Source of the DNA: Protea cynaroides
Lineage: Eukaryota; Streptophyta; Magnoliopsida; Proteales; Proteaceae
DNA length: 64,000 nt
Assembly (NCBI GenBank): GCA_028583415.1
Contig: CM053273.1
Coordinates: forward strand, 89,936,676-90,000,675
Reading direction: 5' to 3'
Shown here: piece by piece, positions 1-12,200 of the stretch
How the letters are laid out: every line of letters begins with the position of its first letter
How positions within the stretch are numbered: the stretch's first letter is position 1
Translations under genes and position numbers: made by a program
The notes under the pieces: model-generated
The model's input: only the letters and a program-made list of their open reading frames with translations
Told to the model about the DNA's origin: nothing
Database searches by the model: none

Positions 1-113
1 GATCCCTTAAGCCATAAAACGAAATTCTGCTTCAGCATTTGATTTTGCCACAACATTCAGCTTTTTGCTACTCCACGTTACAAGATTTCCACCAACAAAA
101 GTACCATAGCTAG
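1..113. other. Window edge, nothing recognised
   Basis: Starts with gatc, as a partial-digest clone end would. No open frame or repeat recognised before the solo LTR. Confidence 0.4.
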
Positions 114-446
114 TGTTAGAGTAATAGAATTATAATCGTACACTGTTTTGACTTAGTCAAAGTAGTTAATGCTAGTTTCTAGGACTTGGATTCCTAATTA
201 GTCTATTAGTTTGCTTTATTAGTTTCCTTTACCAATTAGGCTTTTCAGTTTCCTTTTCCTATTTTGAGTTTACTTTGTCTTTAATTTTTTTACTAGGACT
301 CTAACTTGTAGAGTTCAATATCCTATCTAATAGTTGTTTTCTATTTTCTATAAATACGAGCTACAAGGAGAGGAGCACACACATACTCTCTCTTTCCTTT
401 ATACATTGATTCTCTCAATCTTCTCTTATTTTTCTACTCTGTTACA
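114..446 (+). repeat. Solo LTR, family A copy 1
   Basis: Begins tgttag and ends gttaca. Flanks gctag and gccag differ at one position, consistent with an aged 5-bp target duplication. Shares long blocks with the LTRs at 23916-24252, 28143-28452 and 29701-30032, including the shared ttttgacttagt motif and ctatctaatagttgttttct. TATA-like ctataaatac lies near 348. No internal region remains, so it is a recombination remnant. Confidence 0.8.
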
Positions 447-757
447 GCCAGAAACAAACTTCCGATATGGAGATCCACCCCAATTAGCATATGTGTATGC
501 TTCAATCCGTAGATGATCATGAGAAGATAAAAAAATCTCTGTCCAAGAGTAACGAAGAATACGAAGAACAACCTCCATATGAGAGGATCATGCATGAATT
601 GACTACAGGGATAGTAACAAGTAAAAAGGAAAAAGAGAAGAGGAGGAGGATTGAGAAGACTCTCAAAACAGTAATGGGGAGGTGGCCGTGAATCTTAATT
701 AGATCTGCTCTCATACCATGAAACAATATAGAAGAGAAAGACTGAGATGGAGAGAGA

Positions 758-760
<3 letters not shown>

Positions 761-794
<34 letters not shown>
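761..794. repeat. (GA)17 microsatellite
   Basis: Uninterrupted GA dinucleotides; shorter impure GA tracts precede it from about 745. Confidence 0.95.
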
Positions 795-796
<2 letters not shown>

Positions 797-2655
797 CGTG
801 AGTGGGGAGAGAATTTAGTAAGTTAAATCTCTCCCCCTCACCTCTTACTTTTTCTTTTCTTTTTTTCATAAAAAAGGGACTCAACTAGGAGTCACCAATA
901 CGAGTGAAGAGTTGGAAACTAATAAGGAAACTTTAATTACTAAAGCTGTCAACTAAACAACACTAAGCTAGGTGAAACCTAGACTACAGAACTAAAACTT
1001 AACAATTATCTGTTCATTTCTGGTTTCAAATATGTGCTTAACCATTCATATGAACCAATTTCACCTCTCTATTTAACTGGAAAATCTGAGATATTTTTTT
1101 ATCTGACAAGCCTAGCCTTCTGGTTCACTGGACCTGAATTTGCAACCTCATCAGACAAGTCTTCTTCGAGACATGAGAATTCTCCTGAGACATGTAATTC
1201 ATCCATTATCGATTTCCAATATTTTTGTTAGTTTAAATTCTGTTCAATTGTTAAAGATATCATTTAATTCAGTTTCTGTTCCTCTTATTTATGTTATCAG
1301 TTTCTGCTTCTGTCCTAGGGTTCCTAGAAGTCCATTCTTGCAGGTCCTACTCTTTTGAATCCTAATTTTTAGGTTTGAGAGACCAATTTGCATTAATGTC
1401 ATGCTAGAAACATTTATATTCCAACATTTCACCACATACCCTATAAGGCCCATTTCAGTTTCTGTTTTCATATTTAAAGAGTTTGTTAAAAATATTTATA
1501 AAGAAGTAAAATATTTCATTTTATTTGCTTAGTTTATGTCCTCTAAATATCTCAATTCATTGTAATTCTAGTTGGTGGAACTTAAGATGGGATTCTCCTG
1601 AGAACTTTGCAGGGGTTAAATCAATGGTAAATGCTCTCTTATGTAAGCAAGCACAAACACAAAGCACATACCTGCACAAGCACAACTGTCCCCAATGGCA
1701 TAAAAGACACCTTGCACACTTGTTATATTGAGTTCAGCTAAATTTATCTTGCAAGGTTGTGATGGTTCCTCACAAACAGATCCGTAGCATTATTCTAGGT
1801 TCAAAGCAAGGTTTCTCAGGAGCTAGTGACCATTTTTTTCTTTTATGAGCCAACTGCCTAGATCCAAGTCCATATAAGATAAGGCACAACCATCGGAATG
1901 ATATAATGAAAAATTAGGAGTCGAGAAGAATCAAGAAAGAAATTGAAGGTATAGTAAACCCAATGAAGAAAATCTGAGAAATTAGAAGCAAATTATGACT
2001 AAAATGCTAGAAACATTAGCTGAACAAGTCCCTGAAGATCTACCAAAAGCCTAATAAAGCATTTGCATCTAACAAAATGCCAGGGTTGCAGTACCAGTAT
2101 AAGAACATCCAACCGTCTGTCTGACTGGAGATGGTAATCCTGAAACTAAGTAAGTTTTGGAAGTCTAGAGAAAGAAGAATTTTCATGACTCTTTAGCTCA
2201 GGTTTTGAATTTAATTTTGTTTGCTTCTTTCTAGGCAGAATCGTCACATTTTTGTCAGATATATTTTATAAATTAAAAGTTGTTTATCAAGTTTTTAAAG
2301 TTGAAATTGTATTGAACTTTTCCAAATTATATTGTCATGAGTCATGACCTTTTGGTATTTATATCAGAAGTCTGTGGGGGGACAAGATTGAATCTGAACA
2401 AGGTAGAGTCCAGATCTGGTGTTATCAGATACCTTGCCTAGATGTCAAAGGTTTCAACCATCATCAGGAAGCTTGGAAGCACTCCATCTTGGAATTTTGT
2501 AAACCGAAGCTAAGAAAATTAAGGGGAAAAGTATTAACAAAATTTCCAACAGACATTATTAACATGAAGCAGCTACCATCTAACAGACACCATGAGTATG
2601 TTTTTTTTACCTAGTTAGCAAATATGAAATAGTAATATTTATCTATGTCCATCCA

Positions 2656-2860
2656 GGAAGGTATTTAGCACAACTCAGTTAAGCCTCTTTCAGCTAATTG
2701 GGATCAGTTACATGAATCCTATTGGACAATTCAACCCTGGAAGGAGCCATATTAAAGCCTGGAAGGTACTTAGCTCAACTCAGTTAGGCCTTCTCCCAGC
2801 TAATTGGGATCAGTTACTTGAATCCTGTTGGACAATTCAACCCTGGAAGAAGCCATATTT
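2656..2860 (+). repeat. Tandem duplication of ~103 bp
   Basis: Two diverged head-to-tail copies, each with cagctaattgggatcagtta followed by gaatcct and ggacaattcaaccctggaag. The core resembles the conserved 3' end of plant RTE/SINE elements (GGGGTCGGCTACATGGAT type), so this may be a duplicated SINE-like remnant. That link is inference. Confidence 0.6.
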
Positions 2861-4963
2861 ATAAGGTATCCATGTCTTTTTTCACCTGGTCTGTGAAAGA
2901 TATGTGACAAAATTCATTAGATATCCCTCTGTTCAAATAACAATTTTGTTTCACATTTCTTAAATAAATACAGGGTCAAATCCAATAGTCTCTGAATCCT
3001 ACTATTTTAGGTTTCTTCAAATCTGACAATTCACACTCTACTGGAGGCAACATAAGTTTTAGCGTCTATGGAGTCTGATAAGGCAAGATTATTTGATCAA
3101 CTTCCAAATTAAATTAGAAGGTTTAACTTAAACCATGCAATGATATACAAATTATTAACTTTACATCAATCCCAATCTGCAAATTCATAGGCAGACCCTC
3201 CATAGGTCTTACGCTTACCAGCTGCAAGCAACAGATAAGACCATGCGAAGAATCCTTACCAAGATCGAACTCCAGGGGCAAAATTCCACTTTTTAGGCTG
3301 TTGGGAAACGACTAGACAATCACATACGGAGAGAGAGAGAGAGAGAGTAGAACAAATACGAGCTAAGTGGACTATTGTACTGCTACATACTAAAACAGTT
3401 CCCAATTGCTGAAGAATACAAGGTATTTCATTAAACAAAAAAAAAAGGAAAATATTAAAAGATATTTAATGTGGATATATGCCATAGGAAAATTTTATAT
3501 AGATATTAAGTAGATTTAAGGTAATGAATTCAACAGTCCCTTCAACTTGAAAAAACAGCTTGGTCCAGTCAGGTTGAGACTGCAAATTCATTCTCCCATG
3601 GAATTTAGATAAACCTTTTGATCTTAAATTTCCAATACCAGAAATTCTATGCATGAAACACTCACACCTTTCATCCTCCATAAATCATGAATATTGCAGC
3701 ACTTTGGAGGCGCATTGTATCCATTCCCAAAATTACATAAGGGAAGGTTCAGAAGGGCCAAAAGAAGAAAAAATAAGAACATTTTGAAGCGAAGCAAATA
3801 AATAGTGCGAGTTTGAAATAGAGAAAATTATCTACTTCATTTAATGCAAAAGCTTCTTAGAATTCAATGTCTCAAAGATCAGTGAGTAGAAACAAGCAGC
3901 TCAACAGTGACAGGCACTCAGATTCATAAGCAAAGAACATATCAAAAAATACCAAAATGCTTCCATTCTGTAGAGAACAGCGCACAACAACGGAAGCCAA
4001 ACTCTTAAATTAAATGAGCATATCGACGCAGCAATTGAGATATACGTATAACAGAGAAAGAAAAATCATATAAGTACGGGAAATCCGGAAATTGTAATTC
4101 TTGAAGAAGTAACAGAAACGTTGAAAATAAAAAGGGGAAGAAACAAGAAAAAAAAACAAGCAAACGCTTATGTCCTGTTACCTGAAAAGCTTTTACAGGG
4201 GAGATTGGGAACGTAACTTTCACAATTCGATGCAGAGACAACAAAACATAGAAGAAGAAGAAGAAAGACTCAAATGGAAGTATGGGGACTCGAGTAAGTC
4301 AAGAACTGTGGGGGCATAAGCGAGTCAGAGAGCCATGACAAGAGTCGAGAGAGAGAAAGACAGTAGGAGAGGGCGACACGACGTCCACATTTGATTGCTG
4401 AATGCAGTTGTTTGTTCAATATTGGCGCCAGGTGGTTTGGTTCATCGATCTTCGGGTAAATGAAATACAGTCCTGGATTTTCTTTTTTTTTTAATTCTGG
4501 TTCCGGAATCTGGACTCCGGACTGCGTCCAGACTCCAGAGTCCGGACTCATTCGCGATCGGTCTGTGTAGGGTGGTGTAGAGTCTGTTATCGTTGTACCC
4601 TGACCCACCACCACTTACAGTTAAAATAAGAGTGAGAGGTGTGGCCGATCATCAAACCCACGACCTATGAAAATATTTTCTACTTCTATAAAAAATTATT
4701 AACATCATCTAGACCCACAATAATGCAAAAACATCTATACCTCAAAACTTTAATAGTAATAATCAAAGAAGTCCACTTCGTCAATTGATTTCTCTTAGAT
4801 GCTAACGTTAGGTGCATTGGAATATTTCAAAGACGATAATACCCTTTTGGCCTGTTGAAAAGACTATTATACCCTTTTGATATTTGTTACCCTACCTCGA
4901 ACAATGTCGTTTTCCATTCTCTTTTCTTCTCTTCTCTGTTGAGTTTCTATTGAGTTTTAACAG

Positions 4964-5955
4964 GGCCATTGCTAAATACCTGTCAGTCAATCTTCCATAC
5001 AAGTTATCTCCGGATGATGTGAACCTCACAATTTGTTGTGCACAAGCCATCGAAATTGTAATCTCTGTGCTGGTTGGCTCAGCCCAGAGCAAACATCTTG
5101 CTTCCAAGACCTAGATTAAGGGTGTCAACGGGCCGGTCCGGGCCGGTTTCGATCCAGACTGAATCGGTGTCGGGTTTTATAAGCCTAGTGCAAAACATGT
5201 ACATTAAGAGTTCGAGCTAGGTTGGGCTGCGCTGGACACAATAACTATCGGGTTGGTCCGGTGTCGATTTGTTATCGAGCTGGGCTTATTGAGGTGATTT
5301 CTAGCTGGTTCGGTTCGGACCGGGCTTATCAAGCTTATCGGGCCTATTTTATATGTAAGATATATAATCTATTTTATTATTTCTATCTATAAAATTAGCA
5401 TCATTCCTTCTATATGCATGTAATTCAGTAAATTGTAACAATTAACATACTCTTTTCAACTATAGATTCATATAATCTTTTGGATCAAGAAGTGAACTAT
5501 AACAGTGTAATATAATCCATCAAAATTTAAAACCATTAAAATTAAGAAACTGGGCCCGGATGGACCTTACCGGTGTTCGGGTTAGGTATTATTGGTTCGG
5601 GCTAGTTTAGACTTCTTAACGGACTGGTCTGGTCTGGTTTCGGTTTGGACTGAAATGGTGTCGGGCTTTACAAGTCAAAACCGAAACCTATCCATTAAGG
5701 TTCGGTCCGGGCTGGGTTCGGGTTGTATCGGGCCGACTTGGTTCGTGCTACCGGGTCGGGTCCTTTTTTACACCCTTAACCTAGATACACCTACTATGAA
5801 GGTCGTGCTACATTCAATCATCTTGAGGGTTGCCATTTTGATCTTCTACCCGACAAGGGTTGGGAGATCGATCTTGATGCTATGGAAGCTCTTGCAGACG
5901 AAAATACCATTGCCATGGTTATCGTCAGCCCTGGAAATCCCTGTAGGAATGTCAT
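4964..5955 (+). pseudogene. Tyrosine aminotransferase exon fragment, interrupted
   Basis: The piece starts after an acceptor (tttaacag) and reads RAIAKYLSVNLPYKLSPDD, then, after a frameshift near 5085, RANILLPRPR. It is broken by a hAT element at 5117-5778 and resumes at 5787 as TYYEGRATFNHLEGCHFDLL, LDAMEALADENTIAMVIV and SPGNPC. These are family motifs of plant tyrosine aminotransferases (PLP-dependent fold type I). The substrate-binding NPGNP motif has become SPGNP. The PLP lysine region is absent. Non-functional. The fragment abuts the left inverted end of the surrounding Pack-MULE. Confidence 0.85.
5117..5778. mobile_element. hAT-type non-autonomous element (TAAGGGTGT ends)
   Basis: Perfect 8-bp target duplication acctagat at 5109-5116 and 5779-5786. 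Inverted ends taagggtgt on the left and acaccctta on the right. The interior has GC-rich arms (gggccggtccgggccggttt and related) around an AT-rich centre, and no transposase. It splits the tyrosine aminotransferase fragment, so it arrived after that capture. Confidence 0.9.
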
Positions 5956-5962
5956 CACTTAC

Positions 5963-6105
5963 TGGTTCAGACTGTTCCACTTGGCATATGCTCTAGGTAA
6001 CGTGAATCTAGAGAAGAACTCTGTGAGAGGACGAGGAGGGGATGACCCATCGACTTCGCGGAGAGCATCGATCAGATCTTCCGTTATTACGTTTCCCCAA
6101 TCCAT
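5963..6105 (-). pseudogene. PRA1-family protein first-exon fragment
   Basis: Minus-strand frame from an ATG at 6105 reads MDWGNVITEDLIDALREV, SSPPRPLTEFFSRFTLP and then AYAKWNSLN before a canonical gtaagt at 5962. This matches the N-terminus of the plant PRA1 (prenylated Rab acceptor) A subgroup as I remember it. Sequence up to about 6150 may be its 5' leader (agggttttacaaagc before the ATG). The membrane-spanning remainder is absent. Opposite in strand to the adjoining aminotransferase fragment. Confidence 0.75.
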
Positions 6106-6267
6106 CTATGCTTTGTAAAACCCTAGAGACCGTTCGCCCAGCCCATGGAACTCAATTTAGAGAAAAAGAAAATCTATAAAATTTGAAGAGGTTTTGTCAA
6201 AAATGAACCACACAGAAACCCCAAAACAGAGTAGCTTCTCCATTTTTCCATTTGCTTTTGATGGGTC

Positions 6268-6546
6268 TCAATCCTCCTCAGCACCATTCAACAACAGCTC
6301 ATTTACCCCTATTCCATTCTCTGTACTGGTGTTGTTTTTCCTACATAACATGCCAACGAATCTCTTCATCCCTGTCTCCGTGATGTTCTTGCATCCTTGA
6401 ATCTCAAACTTGGTCAACCTCGAGCAACCCTGAGAGATGGCCATCCAGCTGGCATCCAGTAGGTCTGCGGAGTTCTTGATGGACAAGGATTCATGAGCAC
6501 CTCTGCATAGCGCAATGCCATAGAGCTGGGTTCCAATGGTTTGCAA
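6268..6546 (-). pseudogene. F-box/LRR (RNI-like) protein fragment
   Basis: Minus-strand frame reads LLDASWMAISQGCSRLTKFE and IQGCKNITETGMKRFVGML, the Cys-containing LRR repeats typical of plant F-box/LRR proteins. The first 30 residues look frameshifted. The F-box and most repeats are missing and no in-frame continuation is seen on either side. Third gene fragment inside the same Pack-MULE-like element. Confidence 0.7.
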
Positions 6547-7099
6547 ATCCTGTGGAATTGTCCTAGCTTGAGGGATCTAAGTCTAGAACCTCATTTCCAA
6601 TGAATCTCTTTTACTCTCATATTATATTTGCAAATGCAATATGGGACCCATTTGTGCCAATGGGTAATTTTGGATCAATTGTTCCTCTGCAAGAATTTTT
6701 ATTCCGTGAAACACATCAGAGAATCTTGGACAGGAGGAATGGCTCATGCTTGGAGAATTCCGTTGTGGAGAGAGAGAGAGAGAGAGAAGCACATAGAGAC
6801 AGGGAGAGAGCAGAGATTTTGTCTCAAGCTCACGTTGTTGGAAAAATATTCACGTCACCGGAGATGAAGCCAGTTTGAAAATCTAAGTTACATTTGAAGG
6901 ATAAATTAGTAAATAAACATAATTTTTTAATTTTTCAATTTATAATTTGAGGGGTAAAATTGTATTTCAACAAATTTAGTGATTTCTATCAGTTAAGTGG
7001 ACCTAGGTGATGTTTTTGCATTATTGTGGATATAGATGATGTTAGCAATCTTTGATGGGGTCTAGATGAAATTTTTTCTAGATATATAAAATTATTTTC

Positions 7100-8386
7100 T
7101 TACCCTCTGGTTACAACATTTGCATTTAAAATGTTTTACAGAAAAAAAAAATCAATTAAAATCAATTTTTTTGTCAAAAATCAAAAAGAGTTCCCAATTT
7201 TTATTTTATTTTTTGAATTTGGGCTTATTTTTATTTTTGCTTTTTTCATAAACAGCACCAAAATATGTTACCAAACACCTACAAAAATAAAAATTTGTCA
7301 AAAAAACAAAAACAAAAATGATACCAAAGACAACATAAGAGTAGTTGTTGGCAATCAAAGCGGAGGTGCCCTGTTATTCTCATCCGAATTCTTCATTGGT
7401 GGTATTTTTTTTTTTTTTTAATTATTTTAAAAATTTTGTACAATGATTATTTTCCACAATCTCTTACATCACTCACTCTACCTTTTTCTAACCACGTCAC
7501 TCTCCTCCTTTGATCTTATGGAGGATCCAAATCCTCTCCTATTGTTGAAGAGGGCACGATTAGTGGACAGGAGATGCCCATTGATTATTGAAGATACATA
7601 TTTATGTATTGTAATGGAGAATCTCCCACATTGGCATTTTGTGGAATCCTCTATCTTTTTTTTATTTTTTGAAGGCATCCATGAAGATGAAATAATGTTA
7701 TTCTAATTTTAGAACCTCTAACATCACTTTTGAAAGATGAGAGACCTAAAATGTTTTTTTTTCTTCAAACATTAGATACCTCAAACATAATTTGTTTTAA
7801 TATAAAAAAGATATAATGATGTAGACAATATAACCATCAAATTTAAAACCCAAATCTAATTGGAACTGGACAATAATTATAGGTTTCAGAGGGTATCTTC
7901 ACACCAACACCCCACTTGGCATATTCAATAAACCTGAAGTTTTGTAAACAAATAGACATGAACATCTCTAACTCAAATGTGAAGTTTTAATCATTTGAGT
8001 TTTCAATGGTAAAAAAATATAAAAAATGAATTATATAATTTAAGAATATCCAAAGCATGGAGAGAGAGAGAAAAGAGAATAAATGAAGGGCATGCATCAC
8101 TTAGGAATGTAAAACTAAAACAAGCCTAAAATATCCATAAATTTACCACATCACTTTTCAAGGGGCAAGAACTTGGGTAGTGAATAAGTAGCATTTTAAA
8201 TTTTTTGTTTATTTTATTTTTATTTTTTTAGTAAAAATTATTTCTGTAATAATTTATTTGGTAAATATTTTTGTAATAATTTAGTGTTGAAGTGAAGAGG
8301 CATTCAATTCAAATTTGAACATGTTAAGATATATATATTTTTTAACCTAAACATAGTATTTTCTATCTTATACGTGTATTTGTATT
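7100..8386. other. AT-rich spacer, nothing recognised
   Basis: Homopolymer-rich A/T sequence with only low-complexity open frames (Phe/Ile/Lys rich). No repeat ends or conserved coding sequence recognised. Confidence 0.5.
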
Positions 8387-8612
8387 GGACTTGAATCCGA
8401 CTTGGATCGTCTCCAGTTCGTCCAGTCGTCCAGTGGTGGACAGGGTTGGACTTGAATCGGACTTGGATCGTCTCCAGTCCGTCCAGTCGTCCAGTCGTGG
8501 ACTGGGCGGACTGGATTAAAAGGACACGCATACCAATACATGGGGGGGCGTGTCATTTAAATCCAGTCCGTCCGTCCACGACTAGACGGTTGGACGGACT
8601 GGAGACGATCTT
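8387..8612. repeat. Foldback MITE with duplicated left arm
   Basis: Two direct copies of a 61-bp unit (8387-8447 and 8448-8508, starting ggacttgaatc) precede an inverted repeat. The left arm at 8466-8532 pairs with the right arm at 8546-8610; gatcgtctccagtccgtcca appears on one strand and its reverse complement on the other. Could transcribe as a long hairpin. Lies within 600 bp upstream of the hydrolase start codon. Confidence 0.8.
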
Positions 8613-8639
8613 TTTCCACTTGAATCGGGATCTTTCGTA

Positions 8640-8715
8640 ACGACTGCCAAGTAGCAGTGATGAGCGGCTGGAATCCTTACTGCCACTTGGCAGCCAGACG
8701 GACGATCTTTTTTGA
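8640..8715. repeat. Short hairpin repeat upstream of the hydrolase gene
   Basis: actgccaagtagcagt at 8645-8660 pairs with actgccacttggcag at 8681-8695. The actgccaagt(a/g)g core is shared with the 124-bp hairpin at 53393-53516, suggesting a common MITE family. Confidence 0.65.
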
Positions 8716-8955
8716 TCCGCCTGTTCCGATATGTTGAAAATTTGTCATGTCGACCGGCTCAATCTCACCATAAACGACAAAAGAAAAATGAAAACCAAGA
8801 CGAAAGAAGGGAGCAGAGCTCCATGATTCTAGTTGTTCAGAGCAAACTCCATCGTGTCGGAGCTTTATTATCTTCTGAAGCAATCTGCAAGAGAAAACTG
8901 AGAAGCTAAAACACAAAAGGGAAGGGAAGAGGAGAGATAGAGATAGAAGGATATT

Positions 8956-9291
8956 ATGAATATGATCCAATCGGACCTTCGATCGGCGCTGCATCTGGCG
9001 GCCACCTTCTGTTATCTGAACCCAATTCCGCAGCGGTCGAGGCCAGAGATCCACATCGACGAGTTCAGACCTGCAGCACGGGCGGAGTCGCCGGGGCTGA
9101 GGTTGAAGTCGAGCTTCAGCGTCAGGGCTTTTTCCTCCTCCTCCTCCTCCTCCATCGTGGGCGAGGCAACGACTGTCGAGAAGAACCCCAACTCAAAGCC
9201 TTCGATTTGTACGGCCGATGAGCTTCACTACGTAACTGTTGCCAACGGCGATTGGAGGCTTGCCCTTTGGCGCTACAACCCTCCTTCCAAT
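8956..9291 (+). CDS. Hydrolase exon 1 (transit peptide, N-terminus)
   Basis: The ATG at 8956 opens the frame. A second ATG two codons later is possible. The exon holds 112 codons and ends in phase 0 at AAT before gtaaat. Residues near the end (LHYVTVANGDWRLALWRY) begin the hydrolase fold. Confidence 0.85.
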
Positions 9292-12200
9292 GTAAATTTT
9301 TTGACTACGATTGAATGACTCCTGCCACTGTTTCCCTGGTTAAAATTCCCTTATTAGCTTGTTAGCGGACTGATTGTTCGTTTTGTTTGTATTCCTGACT
9401 ATCTGAGTGCAATGTCAGGCTCCCCCGAGGAATCATCCGTTGTTGCTTTTGTCTGGGGTGGGGACCAATGCCATTGGATTTGACCTCTCTCCTGGGGTGA
9501 GCTACCTGTATCATCATTTACTTCTGTCCTTCGTAATTTTTCATTTACTTCCACTGTCTGTTTACTTTTCATTATATGACGAAGACAACAAATCACTCTT
9601 CGATTATGCCTTAAATATTGAACCTGCCATCTGGTTATGCTGCATGAAGTCTTACTCAATATCCATTCTAGGTTCAAAATTTTTATTTCGGTAGCTATTT
9701 TGACCTGTCCTGAAACCGAAATGTACCACTAAAGTGCTCCAAAACCCCACTGAATTATGATCTATTCCGGTGGCAAAAAAACCTAAAATTTTGCCCTGAT
9801 ACTTCAAGGATTGTCTATTTAAGCATGTTTACGCATTTTTTGAATCATTAGATTAGGGGAAAAAAAATCCAAAGTGGTAGTCTGGCTTCAGACTCTAGGT
9901 GTTGCTAGTGATAGTGTATGCCCTATCCTATTGTATCCTTTCCGTTTTATAGCCAATTCTACACATAATTTAGTTGTAGAACTGACAACATTTAATAAAA
10001 ACAATTGAATTATGCATTAGGATGAAGAACCATAAATTTTTTTTTCCACAATTAAGAAAGTGTGATATTATTTGACATTACACCAATGTCAAAAACTGTT
10101 ACCACAAACAGTTAATAAGTATAATTGCAAATTGAGGATTGTTGGTCATTCACAAGTTACAACTTTTACAAGTTACAACCCGTTGTAATATGGGTTCAAG
10201 GGTAGAATTGTCTCATAGTTTTTATTTTTATTTTTGTTTTTATTTTTTGCCTTTCTACTCAATCTAGATTGTTCTCCTCTATATTATAAATAAAGTTGGC
10301 ATGGGACCCATTAGACACAAGTCATTACATCAATTCAACATGGTATCAATGTGGAGGATCTGAAACCCTAAAATCGAGAATCATCTCTCTTCGATTTTAG
10401 CGCCTCCACCATCTAGCCGTGAGCCCCTCTCTCTCTCTCTCTCTTTCTCTCGGTTTTGCATCTATCATCGCCATCCCCTCTCATTTCTCTCACTGGTTCC
10501 TATCTAAATCCACCGAGAGATTTTTCCCTTTTCTAGAAGATGTCTCTTAGAACCTAAATTAATAGGGAATTTTTTCTCATGCTCTGAGAGACTTACCAGT
10601 TTCACAAGATTTTTTTCCTGTGCCTTTCTTCGATCTACTAGGCCAACCCTGTATGTCGACCTTTCAGGGCCAATCCCTGCTTGTTTTGTGGTAATGCTTA
10701 GGGTCGATCCTTTTTTTTTTTCATCAAGCCTGTTTATAGATTTCTAGGGCCATCCATCTCGACTTTCGGAGGAAGTTCTCTTTGGTAGTTTTTGTTCTTC
10801 CTCCCGGATGGTTACTCTTCTTTGTTTGGATTGTCATATTTGACGTATCAACTGCGTCGACTGGGATGGATGGATCGACTTCCAACAATTTTTGTGGCAT
10901 TTCCTTCATTCCCGGCTTGCTTTATTAAGCTTGATGGTACCAACTATTTGATGTGGTCACGCTCGTGCTGCCTCTCTATCAAATCCTGTGGTCTTATGGG
11001 TATCTGACTGGAACTACAACGAAGCCTTCAACTGTTGCTATTGCTATTGATAAATGGGATTGTGAAAATTCCCCTTTTATGGCTTTTTTTTGTCAATTCC
11101 ATGCAGCCCCAAATAGCTTGAGGGTATCTCCTCCTTAATTCCACTGCTAAAATTTGGAAAGCTGCTCAGGACACCTATTCCCTGGTTGGTAATGATGCTC
11201 AAGTCTTTGAACTTCGTAAGAAGATGCATGAGCTGAAGTAAAAATAGCTCACTTTGTCACAATATTACTTTGAGCAACGCTCTCTGCGGAAAGAGTTGGA
11301 CTTTTGTGAAGAGTTCCAACCTACTTTAGCCACCGATGTTGCCAAATTCCAGAAACAGGAAGACAAGATCCGAATTTATGACTTACTGGACGGACTGAAA
11401 ACTGAATATGACCAGCTCTGGGCTCAAATTATGAGTCGTGACCCCTTCCATACTCTGGAGCCGTCCTATATCATGATACAACTTGAAGACAACCGCAGTG
11501 TGTCTATGCTTCCACAGCTTGCTCCAGCCCTTCCAGAGTGATCTGCCTTCGTTTCCAACGCTTCATCTCGCAGTGATGTTCCTTGGTTTGGTGGCTCTTC
11601 TACCAAGGTCCCTGTAAAGTGCGATTATTGTGGTAAGGAGCGTCATACCCAGGAATATTGCTGGAAACTCTATGGTCGTCCTTTTGACATCTCGGGTCGT
11701 AGTCGTAGTTGGTGTTGTGGGTGTGGCAGCTATGGCCAGGCCAACCTTGCTAAGGTATTTGAGTCTTCACATCTTGGCTCTTCTCTATCTTTTGATGAGC
11801 TATTTCCCTTCCGGCGTCTTCCGAGTAGGCTGGAGCTTTCTCAACCTGCAACGATTACTTCGGCCTCGCCTACCTCTTCAGCTGATCCCAATATTGCCAG
11901 GTCAAGTTATCCCTTTTTGTGGTCATAGTGCATCTGCTTATCTCCCTCGTGGATCATTGACTCCGGGGCTTCAGATCACATGGCCAGTTTCGCTGACTTT
12001 CTCCTTTATTACACTCCTTACTCTGGTAAAGGCAGGGTTCATTTAGCTAATGGGACCCATTCCACTATTTATGGAAAGGGTTCCGTTACTTGTTCTCCCA
12101 CTTTGTTCCTTTCCTCAGTTTTACATGTTCTTAGTTTTCATATTAATTTATTGTCCATTAGTAGTATCACTTCCAGTCTTATTTGCAAAGCACATTTTCC

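Larger units (their letters stand above)
447..4668. other. Gene-poor AT-rich stretch
   Basis: No exon with recognisable homology. Contains a (GA)17 microsatellite at 761-794, a short GA run near 3330-3348, a duplicated block at 2656-2860, and a small GC-rich inverted repeat near 4510-4550. Open frames here are short and match nothing I recognise. Confidence 0.5.
4669..7099. mobile_element. Pack-MULE-like element carrying three gene fragments
   Basis: Outer ends both read inward gaaaata.tttt, and roughly 150-200 bp of inverted terminal sequence is recognisable: left 4669 to about 4830 and right 7099 to about 6940 share aacatcatct, cacaataatgcaaaaacatc and gtccactt. Between them lie fragments of a tyrosine aminotransferase (+), a PRA1-family protein (-) and an F-box/LRR protein (-), with intron/exon borders kept, which points to genomic DNA capture rather than retroposition. 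No transposase is present. A clean 9-bp target duplication is not visible (flanks acgacctat and ttaccctct agree at only four positions), so the boundary is approximate. Confidence 0.7.

Noticed and set aside
4270..4614. 114-codon minus-strand frame
   Set aside because: No homology recognised, low-complexity tail, and no supporting splice or promoter context.
10720..11140. Independent small genes upstream of the Copia gag
   Set aside because: These frames are leader and gag pieces of the decayed Copia element in shifted frames.
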